64,000 bases of DNA from Methylobacterium isbiliense. GTDB taxonomy: Bacteria; Pseudomonadota; Alphaproteobacteria; Rhizobiales; Beijerinckiaceae. The stretch covers positions 31,682 through 95,681 of the forward strand of contig NZ_BPQQ01000037.1 of NCBI RefSeq assembly GCF_022179325.1. Direction: 5' to 3'. The stretch's first letter is position 1, and the number at the start of each line of letters is the position of its first letter. The translations under genes were made by a program, and so were the position numbers. Shown here piece by piece: positions 1 through 8,829 of this stretch. The notes below the pieces were generated by a model. The model worked only from the letters and a program-made list of their open reading frames with translations, did no database searches and was not told where the DNA came from.

Positions 1-1238
1 CCCACCGCCTGGTCGAGTTCGGCATCGGTGCCGGCGCGGTAGCCGCCCATCAGGCGCAGGTCCCGCGTCTCCTCGAACCGCGCCATCATCCCCTTGAGGC
101 GTCGCACGAGTTCCCGCTGCTCGGGGGACCAGACGTGCTCGGCCAGCCGCGAGATCGAGCCGAGCAGGTCGATCGCCGGGTAGCGGCCCTGGTCGGCGAT
201 GCCCCGGTCGAGGACGATGTGGCCGTCGAGCGTGCCGCGGATGCTGTCGGCGACGGGGTCGTTGTGGTCGTCGCCGTCCACCAGCACCGAGAAGATGCCG
301 GTGATGCTGCCCTGGCCCTCGCCGCCGGGGCCGGCCCGTTCGAGCAGGCGCGGCAGGTCGGAGAAGACGCTCGGAGGAAAGCCCCGCGCCACCGCGGGTT
401 CGCCCGCCGCCAGCGCCACGTCGCGGGCGGCGTGGGCGTAGCGCGTGACCGAATCGACGATCAGCAGCACCGCCTCGCCCCGGTCGCGCAGATGCTCGGC
501 CACCGCCATCGCCAGCTTGGGGGCCTGTCGGCGCATCATCGGGCTCTCGTCGCCGGTGGAGACCACGATCACCGCGCGCCCGCGGCTCGCGGCGAGCGGC
601 CCGTCGAGGAACTCGCGCACCTCCCGGCCGCGCTCGCCCACCAGCGCCACCACGACGCTGTCGAAGCCCTCGGCGCCCGCCAGCATCGCGAGCAGGGTCG
701 ACTTGCCGACGCCGGAGCCCGCGAAGATGCCGATGCGCTGGCCGGCGCAGAGCGGCGTGAACAGGTCGATCGCCCGCACGCCCGAGCGCAGGGGCTGGCG
801 CAGCCGCGCCCGGCCCATCGCGGCGGGCGGGTCGGCGTCGAGCGGGACCGGGCACGGCCCCGGCACGAGAGGGCCTGCCCCGTCGATCGGCCGGCCGAGC
901 GCGTCGATGACGCGGCCCTTCCACGAGGAGTCGGGGCGCAGGGCCGCGGCCCCGAGCCGGAAGGCGCGGGTGCCGATTCCTGCTTCGATGCGGGCCTCGA
1001 AGGGCTTGAGGGTGGCGCCCCCGGCGTCCACCCGCACCACCTCGCCGATCTGGATGCGCCCGCCGGCCTCGAAGCCCATGCGGTCGCCGAGCCGCACGAA
1101 GGGCGCGACCCCGCCGACCCGGCAGGCGCTGGCCGTGACCTCGCGGATCGGGCCCCCGATCCGCACGAGCGCCCCTTCGGTGCGGGCGGCGGCCAGGGCG
1201 GCGTCGAGGCGCGAGAGCGGGTCGGGAGGCGCGCTCAT
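1..1238 (-). CDS. fliI: Flagellum-specific ATPase FliI (C-terminus cut by window edge)
   Basis: Cytoplasmic hexameric ATPase of the flagellar type III export apparatus, related to F1-ATPase beta. It helps unload chaperone-substrate complexes at the export gate. About 412 residues are visible of a usual 430-450. The Walker A motif GSGVGKST lies at residues 174-181, followed by the VGERGREV segment and a Walker-B-like LLIVDSVTRYA stretch typical of FliI/F1 ATPases. The ATG at 1238 is 3 bases after the flgF stop, so the two genes are co-transcribed. The reading frame is open to base 1, so only the last residues are missing. Identification is firm. Confidence 0.95.
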   Translation of the reverse strand, partial: MSAPPDPLSRLDAALAAARTEGALVRIGGPIREVTASACRVGGVAPFVRLGDRMGFEAGGRIQIGEVVRVDAGGATLKPFEARIEAGIGTRAFRLGAAALRPDSSWKGRVIDALGRPIDGAGPLVPGPCPVPLDADPPAAMGRARLRQPLRSGVRAIDLFTPLCAGQRIGIFAGSGVGKSTLLAMLAGAEGFDSVVVALVGERGREVREFLDGPLAASRGRAVIVVSTGDESPMMRRQAPKLAMAVAEHLRDRGEAVLLIVDSVTRYAHAARDVALAAGEPAVARGFPPSVFSDLPRLLERAGPGGEGQGSITGIFSVLVDGDDHNDPVADSIRGTLDGHIVLDRGIADQGRYPAIDLLGSISRLAEHVWSPEQRELVRRLKGMMARFEETRDLRLMGGYRAGTDAELDQAV

Positions 1239-1241
1239 GCG

Positions 1242-1967
1242 TCAGCTCGCCGAGCCGAGGGAGCGGATGGCGTTCTGCAGCGAGGATTCGGATTCGGTGA
1301 CCGTCGCGGCGGCGTTGTCGAAGGCCCGCTGGATGCCGATCAGCTTGGTGAGTTCGAGCACCGGGTTCACGTTGGCGCCCTCGATATGGCCCTGGATCAC
1401 CCCGAGCCGGGTGAAGTCCTGCACCGGCCGGCCCGGCAGGCTCGACGCCACCGCGCCGCTCGCCGCGCGCGTCAGGCTGCTCGCCGCATCGATGGTGAAC
1501 AGGCCGACGGCGCCGACTTGGTTGCCGTTCTGCTGGATGCTGCCGTCGCGCCCGATCACCGGGGGACCGGCCTGGGGATCGAGCAGGATCGGCGAGCCGC
1601 CCGGATCGAGGATCGGCAGGCCGGCCACGCTGCGCAGGCGGCCGTTCGCGTCCATCGTCATGCGCCCGTCGCGGGTGTAGAGCGGCCCCTTGGGGCCCTG
1701 GACGCTGAGCCACGCCTCGCCCTGCACCGCCACGTCGAGGGGGGCGTCGGTGCGGATCGTCGGGCCGGCCCGGCGCGAGATGTAGCTCTCGCCCGTGGTG
1801 GCGAAGGCGACCGGGCCGGTCTTGGCGTTGGCGAGGACCTGCTCGAACTTGGTCTCCTCGGCGCGGAAGCCCGCCGTCGCCGCGTTGGCGACGTTGTGCG
1901 CCACGGTGGTGAGGCGCTTCTCCAGAGCGATCTGCGCGGAGAGCGCGACGTAGAGGCCGGTCTGCAT
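1242..1967 (-). CDS. flgF: Flagellar basal-body rod protein FlgF
   Basis: Structural subunit of the proximal rod in the periplasm, exported through the flagellar type III system. At 241 residues it has the usual FlgF length. The N-terminus (MQTGLYVALSAQ, then HNVANAATAGFRA) is the conserved rod-protein signature, and the C-terminus carries the helical motif EGANVNPVLELTKLI. FlgG is the main alternative, but FlgG usually starts with MRAL and is about 260 residues. It sits between a DUF1217 gene (2-bp gap) and fliI, so it belongs to the same minus-strand operon. Confidence 0.92.
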   Translation of the reverse strand: MQTGLYVALSAQIALEKRLTTVAHNVANAATAGFRAEETKFEQVLANAKTGPVAFATTGESYISRRAGPTIRTDAPLDVAVQGEAWLSVQGPKGPLYTRDGRMTMDANGRLRSVAGLPILDPGGSPILLDPQAGPPVIGRDGSIQQNGNQVGAVGLFTIDAASSLTRAASGAVASSLPGRPVQDFTRLGVIQGHIEGANVNPVLELTKLIGIQRAFDNAAATVTESESSLQNAIRSLGSAS

Positions 1968-1969
1968 GG

Positions 1970-3256
1970 CTAAAATCCCGCCCGGCTGCGCTGCAGGCCG
2001 AGGAGCAGCGCGGCTTGGTTCCCGCCCCCCGAGAACAGGACGGCGGCGGGCGAGTCGCCCGCGTTGTTCTGCGCGTCCCAGATCGCCGCGAAGCGGCGCA
2101 CGAACGCCTCCACCTTGGCCGGTTCCTTGAAGCTCGCGATGTCGATCTTGGCGGAGATCAGCGCGGCGCGCCGAGCGAGGGATTCGCTTGTCGCCGCGCC
2201 GCTCGTGGCGGGCAGGCCGATCACCGTGTTGGCGACTTGGCTGAGTGCCGGGTCGCCCAGGATGTCGTAGGCGCTCGTGAGTCCGGAGGCCTGCCGCGCG
2301 AAGTACAGGGCGAGGCGCAGGCCCGTATCCTCCGCGCCCGCATCCGTCTCCAGGGTCTGGCGCAGGTAGGCGTCGGTGACGGCCTTGGCCTTCGCGTCCG
2401 GCGGGAGGCCGATGCCGAAGCCGATGTCGAGGGCGGTCTGCCCCGGACCCGAGAGCGGCAGGTTGCGCACGGCGAGGGTCCGGGTGGCGCCGCCCGCGGC
2501 GTAATCGACGTCGGCGTAGTCCCCGCTGCCGCCGACCGCCCCGTCGGCGCCGAGCCCCGAGAAGGCGGTGGTCTCGATGAACAGGCTGCCGGCCACGCCG
2601 AGGCCGACCTGGACCTTGCCCTTGAGTCCGGCCTCGCCGGAGGCCGCGACCTGCGCGTTGATCGCCGCGACGATCTCGGTCGGCGTCACCTGTGCGAGAT
2701 TCTGCACGGAGGCCGCGAGCGAGGCCTTGTTCAGCACGATCGTCGCCGACTTGGTCGAGGCGGCGTCGACCTGCGAGGCGAGCGCGAATCGCACCTCGTT
2801 CGGGCCCGAGAAGTCGAGCGTCTCCGGCAGGGCGAACGCGCCGTTGAGCTGGGCGGGCGTGGCGGCGACGAGCCTCGCCTCCGCCGCGATGGTGCCCGAC
2901 ACGGTCGGGCCGGCGCCGGTCGCGCTCGCGCCCGTGGCGAAGTCGAAGGCCCGCGCGAAGGCGACGTAACGGGCGTCGGCGAGGCGGTTGGCGAAGCTCG
3001 CCGGCGAGGCGGCGCCCTCCGTCAGCACCTTGCGCATGAACGCCTTGGCGTAGGTCATCTCCTCCAGGCCGTACGCCTTCATCGCGAAGGTGTAGAGACG
3101 CGTGTCCTTCATGAAGTCGTCGATCGACTTCACCTTGCCGATAGTGGCCTGGAAGTAGGCAGTCTCGCGCGCGATCATCGGATCGGCGGCCTTGCGCTTG
3201 AGCGAGGCGCCGAGATCGCGGGTGATCAACTGATAGTTGGTGAGGGTCGAGGGCAT
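1970..3256 (-). CDS. DUF1217 domain flagellar-cluster protein
   Basis: Protein of 428 residues with a DUF1217-like organisation. The N-terminal helical segment has motifs such as YFQATIGKVKSIDDFMKD and LYTFAMKAYGLEEM, and the C-terminal part resembles the same helical units (LRLALYFARQA, FVRRFAAIWDAQN). DUF1217 proteins are encoded in alphaproteobacterial flagellar clusters and have been linked to the rod and basal body, but the exact role is not established. The gene starts the tight run leading into flgF and fliI, which supports a flagellar role. No membrane segment or cleavable signal is evident, so export through the flagellar apparatus is possible. Confidence 0.85.
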   Translation of the reverse strand: MPSTLTNYQLITRDLGASLKRKAADPMIARETAYFQATIGKVKSIDDFMKDTRLYTFAMKAYGLEEMTYAKAFMRKVLTEGAASPASFANRLADARYVAFARAFDFATGASATGAGPTVSGTIAAEARLVAATPAQLNGAFALPETLDFSGPNEVRFALASQVDAASTKSATIVLNKASLAASVQNLAQVTPTEIVAAINAQVAASGEAGLKGKVQVGLGVAGSLFIETTAFSGLGADGAVGGSGDYADVDYAAGGATRTLAVRNLPLSGPGQTALDIGFGIGLPPDAKAKAVTDAYLRQTLETDAGAEDTGLRLALYFARQASGLTSAYDILGDPALSQVANTVIGLPATSGAATSESLARRAALISAKIDIASFKEPAKVEAFVRRFAAIWDAQNNAGDSPAAVLFSGGGNQAALLLGLQRSRAGF

Positions 3257-3321
3257 GCGCGCGCTCCTGGAGCGGGCTTAGGAAGCCACGCTTGCCTCAG
3301 GCTTGTGGTGGGCAAGGGCCG

Positions 3322-3957
3322 TCACGGCCCGGCCGCGATGATGGTCTGCGTGGTGACGACGACCCAGCCGGACCCGGCCGGCAGGATCGACAGCACGCGT
3401 CCGGCCCCGGGCAGCAGCGTGCCGGGAATGGCCTGCAGCGTGCCCTCGCCGCCCTCGATCAGCGCGACACCGCCCGCCACGCCCTTCAGCCGGTAACCGT
3501 GCCCGGCCGGTCCGGCATCGCCGCGCGGCAGAGGAGCGGTGGGCGGCGCCTCGGGCAGCGAGCCGGTGATCATCGGGTCGAGATCGGCTGGCTCGTCCGC
3601 GGCGGGCACGCCCTTCTTCCAGGCCATCGGCCCCACGCCGGCCGGCACCACGGCCCGCACCGCGTAGGGGCGAACGCCCCCGGCGATGGTCACGGCCGCG
3701 AAGCTGCCCGAGACGAGCGCGAGACCCACGACGAGGGCGAAGGCCGTCCGCTCCGCCGCCGCATCGCGCGCGCGGCGCAGCATCGCGGCGGCGGTCAGCG
3801 CCGAGTCGCGCTCCGGCGCGACGGCTCGGGCCGCCTGCGGCTTGGCCGATCGCGGCTTGGCCGATTGCGGCTTGGCCGATTGCGGCTTGGCCGCCCGGGG
3901 CGAGGGGCGGGGCTGGGGCCGGAGCGGGCGCCGTGGGGAGCGCGGAGGTGAGGACAT
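3322..3957 (-). CDS. Putative single-pass membrane protein with Ala-Lys-Pro-Gln repeats
   Basis: Unrecognised protein of 211 residues from the ATG at 3957; a start at 4014 is possible but adds only low-complexity sequence. Residues 1-50 are Pro/Arg/Lys-rich and contain a tandem SAKPQ-type repeat (about 22-42). A single hydrophobic segment follows at about 72-93. The remaining C-terminal part ends in a compact Gly/Val-rich region (about 155-211) that could be a small beta domain, probably periplasmic. It lies upstream of and in line with the DUF1217-flgF-fliI genes, so a flagella-related envelope role is plausible but unproven. Confidence 0.6.
   Translation of the reverse strand: MSSPPRSPRRPLRPQPRPSPRAAKPQSAKPQSAKPRSAKPQAARAVAPERDSALTAAAMLRRARDAAAERTAFALVVGLALVSGSFAAVTIAGGVRPYAVRAVVPAGVGPMAWKKGVPAADEPADLDPMITGSLPEAPPTAPLPRGDAGPAGHGYRLKGVAGGVALIEGGEGTLQAIPGTLLPGAGRVLSILPAGSGWVVVTTQTIIAAGP
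3836..3895 (+). repeat. Four tandem 15-bp units inside a coding region
   Basis: Four consecutive near-identical 15-base units (TGCGGCTTGGCCGAT with one or two substitutions) lie inside the minus-strand membrane-protein gene and encode repeated SAKPQ-like pentapeptides. The unit is a multiple of three, so copy-number change would keep the frame and lengthen or shorten the cytoplasmic linker. Confidence 0.85.
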
Positions 3958-4123
3958 GGCCGCCGGGACCGTGGCGCGGGGATGAAGCTGGGGATCAGCG
4001 AGGGATGAGCGCATCGGATGAAGGTTGCGTTAACCCTGCGCGGCTACGCCTCGGGGCGAGCGACGCTGAGGGCAGCCCGCCGGCAGGGGGCAAGCGCCGC
4101 GGCGCGCAGCACGGCGGGCGGGC

Positions 4124-4423
4124 ATGGACGCGGCGACCACACAGAGGACGGAGACGGGGCGCGATCCGCTGGCCGGGCGGCGCCACCGGGTGATGCTGCA
4201 GGGCCGCGCCCAGGTCGGCCCCGATCACTTGCTCCCGTGCGTGGTGCGCGACCTGTCCCGCGCGGGGGCCAAGATCCGCATCGACCGCGACCTGCCGCTG
4301 CCGGACCGCTTCGCCCTCTACATCGCCGGGCACGATCTGCGGAGCGTCTCGGCGGCCTTGCGCTGGCGGCGGGGGGATTTCGCGGGCGTGGCCTTCGCGG
4401 AACCGGCCGAAGGCGGAGCCTGA
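4124..4423 (+). CDS. PilZ domain protein, predicted c-di-GMP receptor
   Basis: Single-domain cytoplasmic protein of 99 residues. It has the two PilZ ligand motifs: an Arg-rich RRHRV near residues 19-23 and DLSRAGAKI (D-x-S-x-x-G) at 43-51. The rest is a short beta barrel ending in FAGVAFAEPAE. PilZ proteins bind cyclic di-GMP and often tune motility or polysaccharide synthesis. The gene lies between flagellar genes and converges on ftcR, with about 12 bp between the ends, so a link to the swim/sessile switch is likely by context. Which partner it acts on cannot be read from sequence. Confidence 0.85.
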   Translation: MDAATTQRTETGRDPLAGRRHRVMLQGRAQVGPDHLLPCVVRDLSRAGAKIRIDRDLPLPDRFALYIAGHDLRSVSAALRWRRGDFAGVAFAEPAEGGA

Positions 4424-4435
4424 GAGCACCGGGCG

Positions 4436-5116
4436 TCAGCCGACGAAGCTGTAGCCGACCATGCGCTTGGCATCGATCGGGTCGCGGCCGAGCCGCATCC
4501 GCAGCTTCTTGCGCAGCTTGCTGACGTGGCCCTCGACCACGCTCTCCTCGACGTCGCTCGCGAGGTCGCCGTAGACCGCCGCGAAGATCTGGCTCTTGGT
4601 CAGCCAGCGGCCGCGGTTGCGGGCGAGGTATTCGAGGATGTGGCGCTCGCGCCGGGGCAGCATCATGCTGTTGCCGTCGATCTCGGGGTCGCGGCCGTCG
4701 AAATGGACCACGAGGCGCTCGGCCTGCTGCGGGGCCGCCGCCCGCATCTCGGCCCGGTTCATGCGGCGGCGGATCGCCTCGGCCCGGGCGAGGATCTCGC
4801 GCACATGCACGGGGCGGCGCACCACGTCGTCGATGCCGGCGGTGAAGAGGTCGAGGGTCTGGGCGAGGGAGCGCGTCTCGCTGAGCGCGATGATCGGGGC
4901 CTGGCTCAGCCGGCGGATCGTCGCCGTGTGGGCGGCGCGCTCACCGCACTCGCCGAGCAGGAACCCGTCGACACCCCCGATGTCGCTCTCGGCATGCTCG
5001 CCGAGCCATGCGCCGAACTCGCCCGCGCCCACGCCGCGCGACGCCACGCCCTGTTCGCTGAAGCCCGCCACGTATTCAGCGGCAACACCCTGCCGCTCAT
5101 CGACGACGATGTACAT
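4436..5116 (-). CDS. ftcR: Flagellar transcriptional regulator FtcR
   Basis: OmpR-type DNA-binding regulator of 226 residues. The N-terminus (MYIVVDERQGV, then GEFGAWL and SDIGGVDGFLLGE) matches the unusual receiver domain of FtcR from Brucella and Sinorhizobium. In that family the acidic phosphorylation pocket is degenerate, and none is evident here. The C-terminal winged helix (about 130-226) contains RERHILEYLARNRGRWLTK and EGHVSKLRKKLR. Known FtcR proteins activate flagellar genes in Rhizobiales. A CtrA-type site lies about 190 bp upstream of the start. Confidence 0.88.
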   Translation of the reverse strand: MYIVVDERQGVAAEYVAGFSEQGVASRGVGAGEFGAWLGEHAESDIGGVDGFLLGECGERAAHTATIRRLSQAPIIALSETRSLAQTLDLFTAGIDDVVRRPVHVREILARAEAIRRRMNRAEMRAAAPQQAERLVVHFDGRDPEIDGNSMMLPRRERHILEYLARNRGRWLTKSQIFAAVYGDLASDVEESVVEGHVSKLRKKLRMRLGRDPIDAKRMVGYSFVG

Positions 5117-5760
5117 TCCCGCTGCCCCCTAGGCATCGACGAGATTTGTGAAGTCTCCGGATCCTCGCCTGTTGTTCGGCGCTGATGGGTCCGGAGGAAG
5201 GACGACGCGCGGACCCGCTCCGATGCCGGCCTGCACCTGTCGAAACCTTCAGGAGGGGCGGCGGCGCGCGGGTTAGCGCGACGCTTCCCTGTTTCGCGTG
5301 GCGTGGTTAATTAATGGTTAACGCTGTGGCGGCGGGCTTAACGGCCGCGACGAACAGCAGTCCCGTGGCTGCGCGGTGCCGCGGGGCCACCAGCAGATGC
5401 CGCCGATCTGACGCAGGGACGGCGCCTGCCCGTGGATCCGGATAGGCAGCGCGGGACAAGCAGACGCATCGATTGGTATCGAGACCGCATTAGGCCCAGT
5501 CGCATGCGCCGAAAGACTTAGATCAGGAGGCTTAGGAGTGGCGGAATCTTGCCGCGCAAGGTCGCCTCTTCATGCGCCGCCGAGCGCACCCGTCGTCCGG
5601 TCGGCGAGGCCGCACGACCGCGATCCGATCGCAGCCGGTGGGAGACAAGGCGCGAGGGGGAGGGATGCGGCCTGCCGCGATGGTGCCGGCTCGCGAGGGG
5701 CGCCCGTGCGGACGCGGCTGCCGGGAGAGGAACGGACGTGAGAGGCGAAGCGCGGCCCGA
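5117..5760. other. Intergenic region upstream of ftcR
   Basis: About 640 bp without a convincing gene. Short reading frames here overlap each other and lack recognisable domains. The region holds the ftcR promoter area, including an AT-rich spot with a CtrA-like box at 5307-5321, and a less structured stretch up to the next minus-strand gene. No clear intrinsic terminator or RNA gene was recognised. Confidence 0.5.
5307..5321. promoter_or_regulatory. CtrA-type binding box upstream of ftcR
   Basis: The sequence TTAA-TTAATGG-TTAA followed by C matches the alphaproteobacterial CtrA full site TTAA-N7-TTAAC exactly. It stands out as an AT-rich island in GC-rich DNA. It is about 190 bp upstream of the ftcR start codon. 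CtrA is a known top-level regulator of flagellar genes in this class, so CtrA control of ftcR is a reasonable inference. Confidence 0.6.
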
Positions 5761-6066
5761 TCAGGGCGTCTTCTGCCAGCCGCTTCGGCCCTCGCCGAGG
5801 CCGTGCATGCGGTAGTGCACCAGCGGGTTGATGCCCGCCGCCGCCACGTCCGGATTGGCCGAGAGATAGCCCGTCGTGCTGAACTGCGCCGAGGGGTCGC
5901 GCCCCTCCTTCCAGCCGAAGACCAGATAATGCTCCAGCGGGTCGCAGCCGTGCGCCGCAACGTCCGGATAGGTGTCGAGATAGTAGACCGGGTCGAAGCC
6001 GCCCATCGCCCAGGAGGCGCGGAACGGCGCGGGAGATTTCGGCTTGCGGCCCAACAGGGAGATCAT
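5761..6066 (-). CDS. Small protein with two YYL-NPDVAAAG-NPLxHY repeats
   Basis: Protein of 101 residues built almost wholly from two copies of a 35-residue motif: residues 24-58 (FDPVYYLDTYPDVAAHG, then DPLEHYLVFGWKEGRDP) and 62-95 (FSTTGYLSANPDVAAAG, then NPLVHYRMHGLGEGR). This motif is known from the ends of large glycosyltransferases and from secreted calcium-binding or surface proteins in alphaproteobacteria. Here it stands alone, with no catalytic domain, signal peptide or membrane segment. The function is unknown; it may be a detached repeat module or an adaptor. Confidence 0.65.
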   Translation of the reverse strand: MISLLGRKPKSPAPFRASWAMGGFDPVYYLDTYPDVAAHGCDPLEHYLVFGWKEGRDPSAQFSTTGYLSANPDVAAAGINPLVHYRMHGLGEGRSGWQKTP

Positions 6067-6339
6067 CGGCTCTCTTTCATCCGGCTGTGCAGTCTAGCCC
6101 CGACTGGCTGAACGGGCTCTGACTGAGGGCGCCCGGTCCCGCCGCGAAGCCATGCGATTCGCATTCACCCCCGCCATCACCCTAGGGCAGCAGCGGGCGG
6201 TACGCCATACGCACAAAGGACGCGCCGCCACGGCCCGATCCCTCGGTTCGATTCTTCCCTGCGCCCCGAGCCGTGCCGTGCCATTGCGGCCGGGTTGAGG
6301 CGGATGGAGGGGCGGTTCATGCGTCGCGGGGCGGGGCCG

Positions 6340-7665
6340 TCAGGTGGGCGGCGTGCCGTTGGCGGTCAGGACCGCACCGGCGAGGTAGAGCGAGCCGCAG
6401 ATCAGCACGCGGGGCGGGCGCTCCCAGGCCCGGTTCTCCAGGGCCACGAGGGCGGCCTCGATGCTGGGGGCGGTCTCCGCCGCGAGGCCGACGGAGGCGG
6501 CGATCGCCGCGACCTCCTCGGCCGGGCGGGCGGCGATCTGGCTGCCGATCGGCACCGCGACGACGAAACGGGCAAGGCCCACGAAGTTGCGCAGGAAACC
6601 CTCCGCATCCTTGGTGCCGAGAAGCCCCGTCACGAGGACGAGGGGCGCATCGCCCCGCTCCTGCAGGTCGGCCATCGCGGCGGCGAGGATGCGCCCGCCA
6701 TCGACGTTGTGGCCGCCGTCGAGCCAGAGTTCGGCGCCGGCCGGCATCAGGCCGGCGAGGCGTCCGCGGCTCAGGCGCTGCAGGCGACCCGGCCAATCCA
6801 CCTGCGTCAGGCCGGTCTCGTAGGCCGCGGTGCCGAGATCGCCGAACCCGGCCGCGCGCAGCGCCGCGATCGCCGTGCCCGCGTTGACGATCTGATGGCG
6901 TCCGGCGAGGCGGGGGCGGGGCAGGTCGAGCAGGCCGTCCTCGTCCTGGTAGACGAGCCGTCCGCGCTCCTCGTGCACCGAGAAGTCCTGGTTGCCGACC
7001 AGCACCGGCCCGGCCCGCACCGCCTCGGCGCGGGCGCAGAGCACCCGGTCGGCTTCCGCGTAGTCCTGCGGGGCGATCACGGCCGGGCAGCCGCGCTTGA
7101 AGATGCCGGCCTTCTCGGTCGCGACCGCCTCGACCGTGTCGCCGAGATACTCGGCGTGGTCGCGCCCGATCGGCGTCACCACGGCGGCGGCCGGGGTGTC
7201 GATCACGTTCGTGGCATCCACCCGTCCCCCGAGCCCGACCTCCAACAGCAGCACGTCCGCCGGGCACTCGGCGAACAGCAGCAGGGCGGCCGCGGTGGTG
7301 ATCTCGAACACGGTGATCGGCTCGCCCCCGTTGGCCGCCTCGCAGCGCGCGAAGGCCTCGGCGAGCCGGTCCTCGGCGACGAAGCGGCCCCCGCCGACCC
7401 GGCCCAGGCGGATGCGTTCGTGGAAGCGCACGAGGTGCGGCGAGGTATAGACGTGGGCGGCCAGCCCGCCCGCCTCCAGGATCGCCCGCATGGTGGCGAT
7501 GGTCGACCCCTTGCCGTTGGTGCCCGCCACGTGGATGACCGGCGGCAGCCGCCGCTCCGGGTGCCCGAGCGCCGCGAGCAGCCGCTGGATGCGGCCGAGC
7601 GACAGGTCGATCGTGCGCGGGTGAAGGGCCAGGAAGCGCGCCATGAGCGCGTCGGAGGACTCCAT
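6340..7665 (-). CDS. folC: Bifunctional folylpolyglutamate synthase / dihydrofolate synthase
   Basis: Cytoplasmic Mur-ligase-fold enzyme that adds glutamate to dihydropteroate and extends the polyglutamate tail of folates. At 441 residues it has the normal length. The ATP-binding loop GTNGKGST is at residues 48-55, followed by YTSPHLVRFHERIRLG, the family's conserved substrate region. Later segments LLLEVGLGGRVDATN and LWLDGGHNVDG also match FolC. It precedes trpA and accD in the known alphaproteobacterial order trpA-accD-folC on the minus strand, with a 254-bp gap after accD. Confidence 0.95.
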   Translation of the reverse strand: MESSDALMARFLALHPRTIDLSLGRIQRLLAALGHPERRLPPVIHVAGTNGKGSTIATMRAILEAGGLAAHVYTSPHLVRFHERIRLGRVGGGRFVAEDRLAEAFARCEAANGGEPITVFEITTAAALLLFAECPADVLLLEVGLGGRVDATNVIDTPAAAVVTPIGRDHAEYLGDTVEAVATEKAGIFKRGCPAVIAPQDYAEADRVLCARAEAVRAGPVLVGNQDFSVHEERGRLVYQDEDGLLDLPRPRLAGRHQIVNAGTAIAALRAAGFGDLGTAAYETGLTQVDWPGRLQRLSRGRLAGLMPAGAELWLDGGHNVDGGRILAAAMADLQERGDAPLVLVTGLLGTKDAEGFLRNFVGLARFVVAVPIGSQIAARPAEEVAAIAASVGLAAETAPSIEAALVALENRAWERPPRVLICGSLYLAGAVLTANGTPPT

Positions 7666-7919
7666 CGGTCGGTCTGTCTCGCAGCTATCGGGGTGCGCGT
7701 AGCAGTCGTCCTGCCGAACGGAACAGACTTGCCCCCCTTCAGCAAGCCCGACCTGAGGGCGTGGATGCGGCCGGCCGGCGAATGGCGGCCACGACCGTCG
7801 TGCCGGTCGCTTCTGCCGTCAGCGTCGTCCTCTCGTCGTGCACCGCGGTCCGACGTTTCCGTTCCTCGGCGGTCACGCACCCGCCCCTTGCCGCGTCGTC
7901 TCCGGCGGTCCTCATTCCC

Positions 7920-8819
7920 TCACGCCGGCAGCGGCTCCGCCGCCACCGCCGCATCCGCCGGCGCCTGCATCAGCAGCCCGCACAGCCGCGCGATCGTCGC
8001 GCGCAGGTCCCGGCGGTGCACGACCTGATCGATCATGCCGTGCTCCTTCAGGTACTCGGCGCGCTGGAACCCGTCCGGCAGCTTCTCGCGGATCGTCTGC
8101 TCGATGACGCGCGGTCCCGCAAAGCCGATGAGGGCGCCGGGCTCGGCGAGATGGATGTCGCCCAGCATCGCGTAGGAGGCCGTGACGCCGCCCGTGGTCG
8201 GGTTCGTCATCACCACGAGGTAGGGCAGGCGCGCGGCGTTGAGGCGCCGCACCGCCACGGTCGTGCGCGGCATCTGCATCAGCGACAGGATGCCCTCCTG
8301 CATGCGCGCCCCGCCCGAGGCCGCGAACAGCACGTAGGGCGTGCGCTTGTCCAGCGCGGTCTCGGCGCCGCGCACGAACGCCTCGCCCGCCGCCATGCCG
8401 AGCGAGCCGCCCATGAAGCCGAAATCCTGCACGGCGAGCGTCATCGGCAGGCCGCTGACGCGGCCGAAGCCGATCTTGAACGCGTCGGCCATGCCGGTCT
8501 TGGCGCGGGCGTCCTTGAGGCGGTCGACGTAGCGCTTCTCGTCGCGGAACTTCAGCGGATCGGTCGCCACCTCGGGCAGCGGCACGTCGAGCCACGTGCC
8601 CTGGTCGAACATCATCTTGAGCCGCTGCTGGGCGGTCATCCGCAGGTGGTGCTCGGAGCCCGGTATCACGAAATGGTTGGCCTCCACCTCCTTGTGGAAG
8701 ACCATCTGCCCCGTCTCCGGGCATTTCACCCAGAGGTTCTCGGGGGTCTCGCGCTTGAACAGCGTCTTGATCCTCGGACGCACGACCTCCGAGATCCAGT
8801 TCATCGGCTCGACCTTCAT
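7920..8819 (-). CDS. accD: Acetyl-CoA carboxylase carboxyltransferase subunit beta
   Basis: Beta half of the carboxyltransferase that makes malonyl-CoA for fatty acid synthesis, working with AccA. It has 299 residues. The crotonase-type core is clear ([56 protein letters not shown]). The N-terminal region that forms a Cys4 zinc ribbon in E. coli AccD keeps only Cys33 (CPET); the second pair is replaced by IPGS. This loss is shared, as far as I recall, by other Rhizobiales AccD proteins, so it is probably not a local defect. It starts 10 bp after trpA. Confidence 0.95.
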   Translation of the reverse strand: MKVEPMNWISEVVRPRIKTLFKRETPENLWVKCPETGQMVFHKEVEANHFVIPGSEHHLRMTAQQRLKMMFDQGTWLDVPLPEVATDPLKFRDEKRYVDRLKDARAKTGMADAFKIGFGRVSGLPMTLAVQDFGFMGGSLGMAAGEAFVRGAETALDKRTPYVLFAASGGARMQEGILSLMQMPRTTVAVRRLNAARLPYLVVMTNPTTGGVTASYAMLGDIHLAEPGALIGFAGPRVIEQTIREKLPDGFQRAEYLKEHGMIDQVVHRRDLRATIARLCGLLMQAPADAAVAAEPLPA

Positions 8820-8829
8820 GGCCGCCTCC

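Noticed and set aside
135-1973. Long plus-strand open frame opposite fliI and flgF
   Set aside because: Antisense to two well-recognised flagellar genes; its product is low-complexity Arg/Ala/Gly and lacks domains, as expected from high-GC third-position bias.
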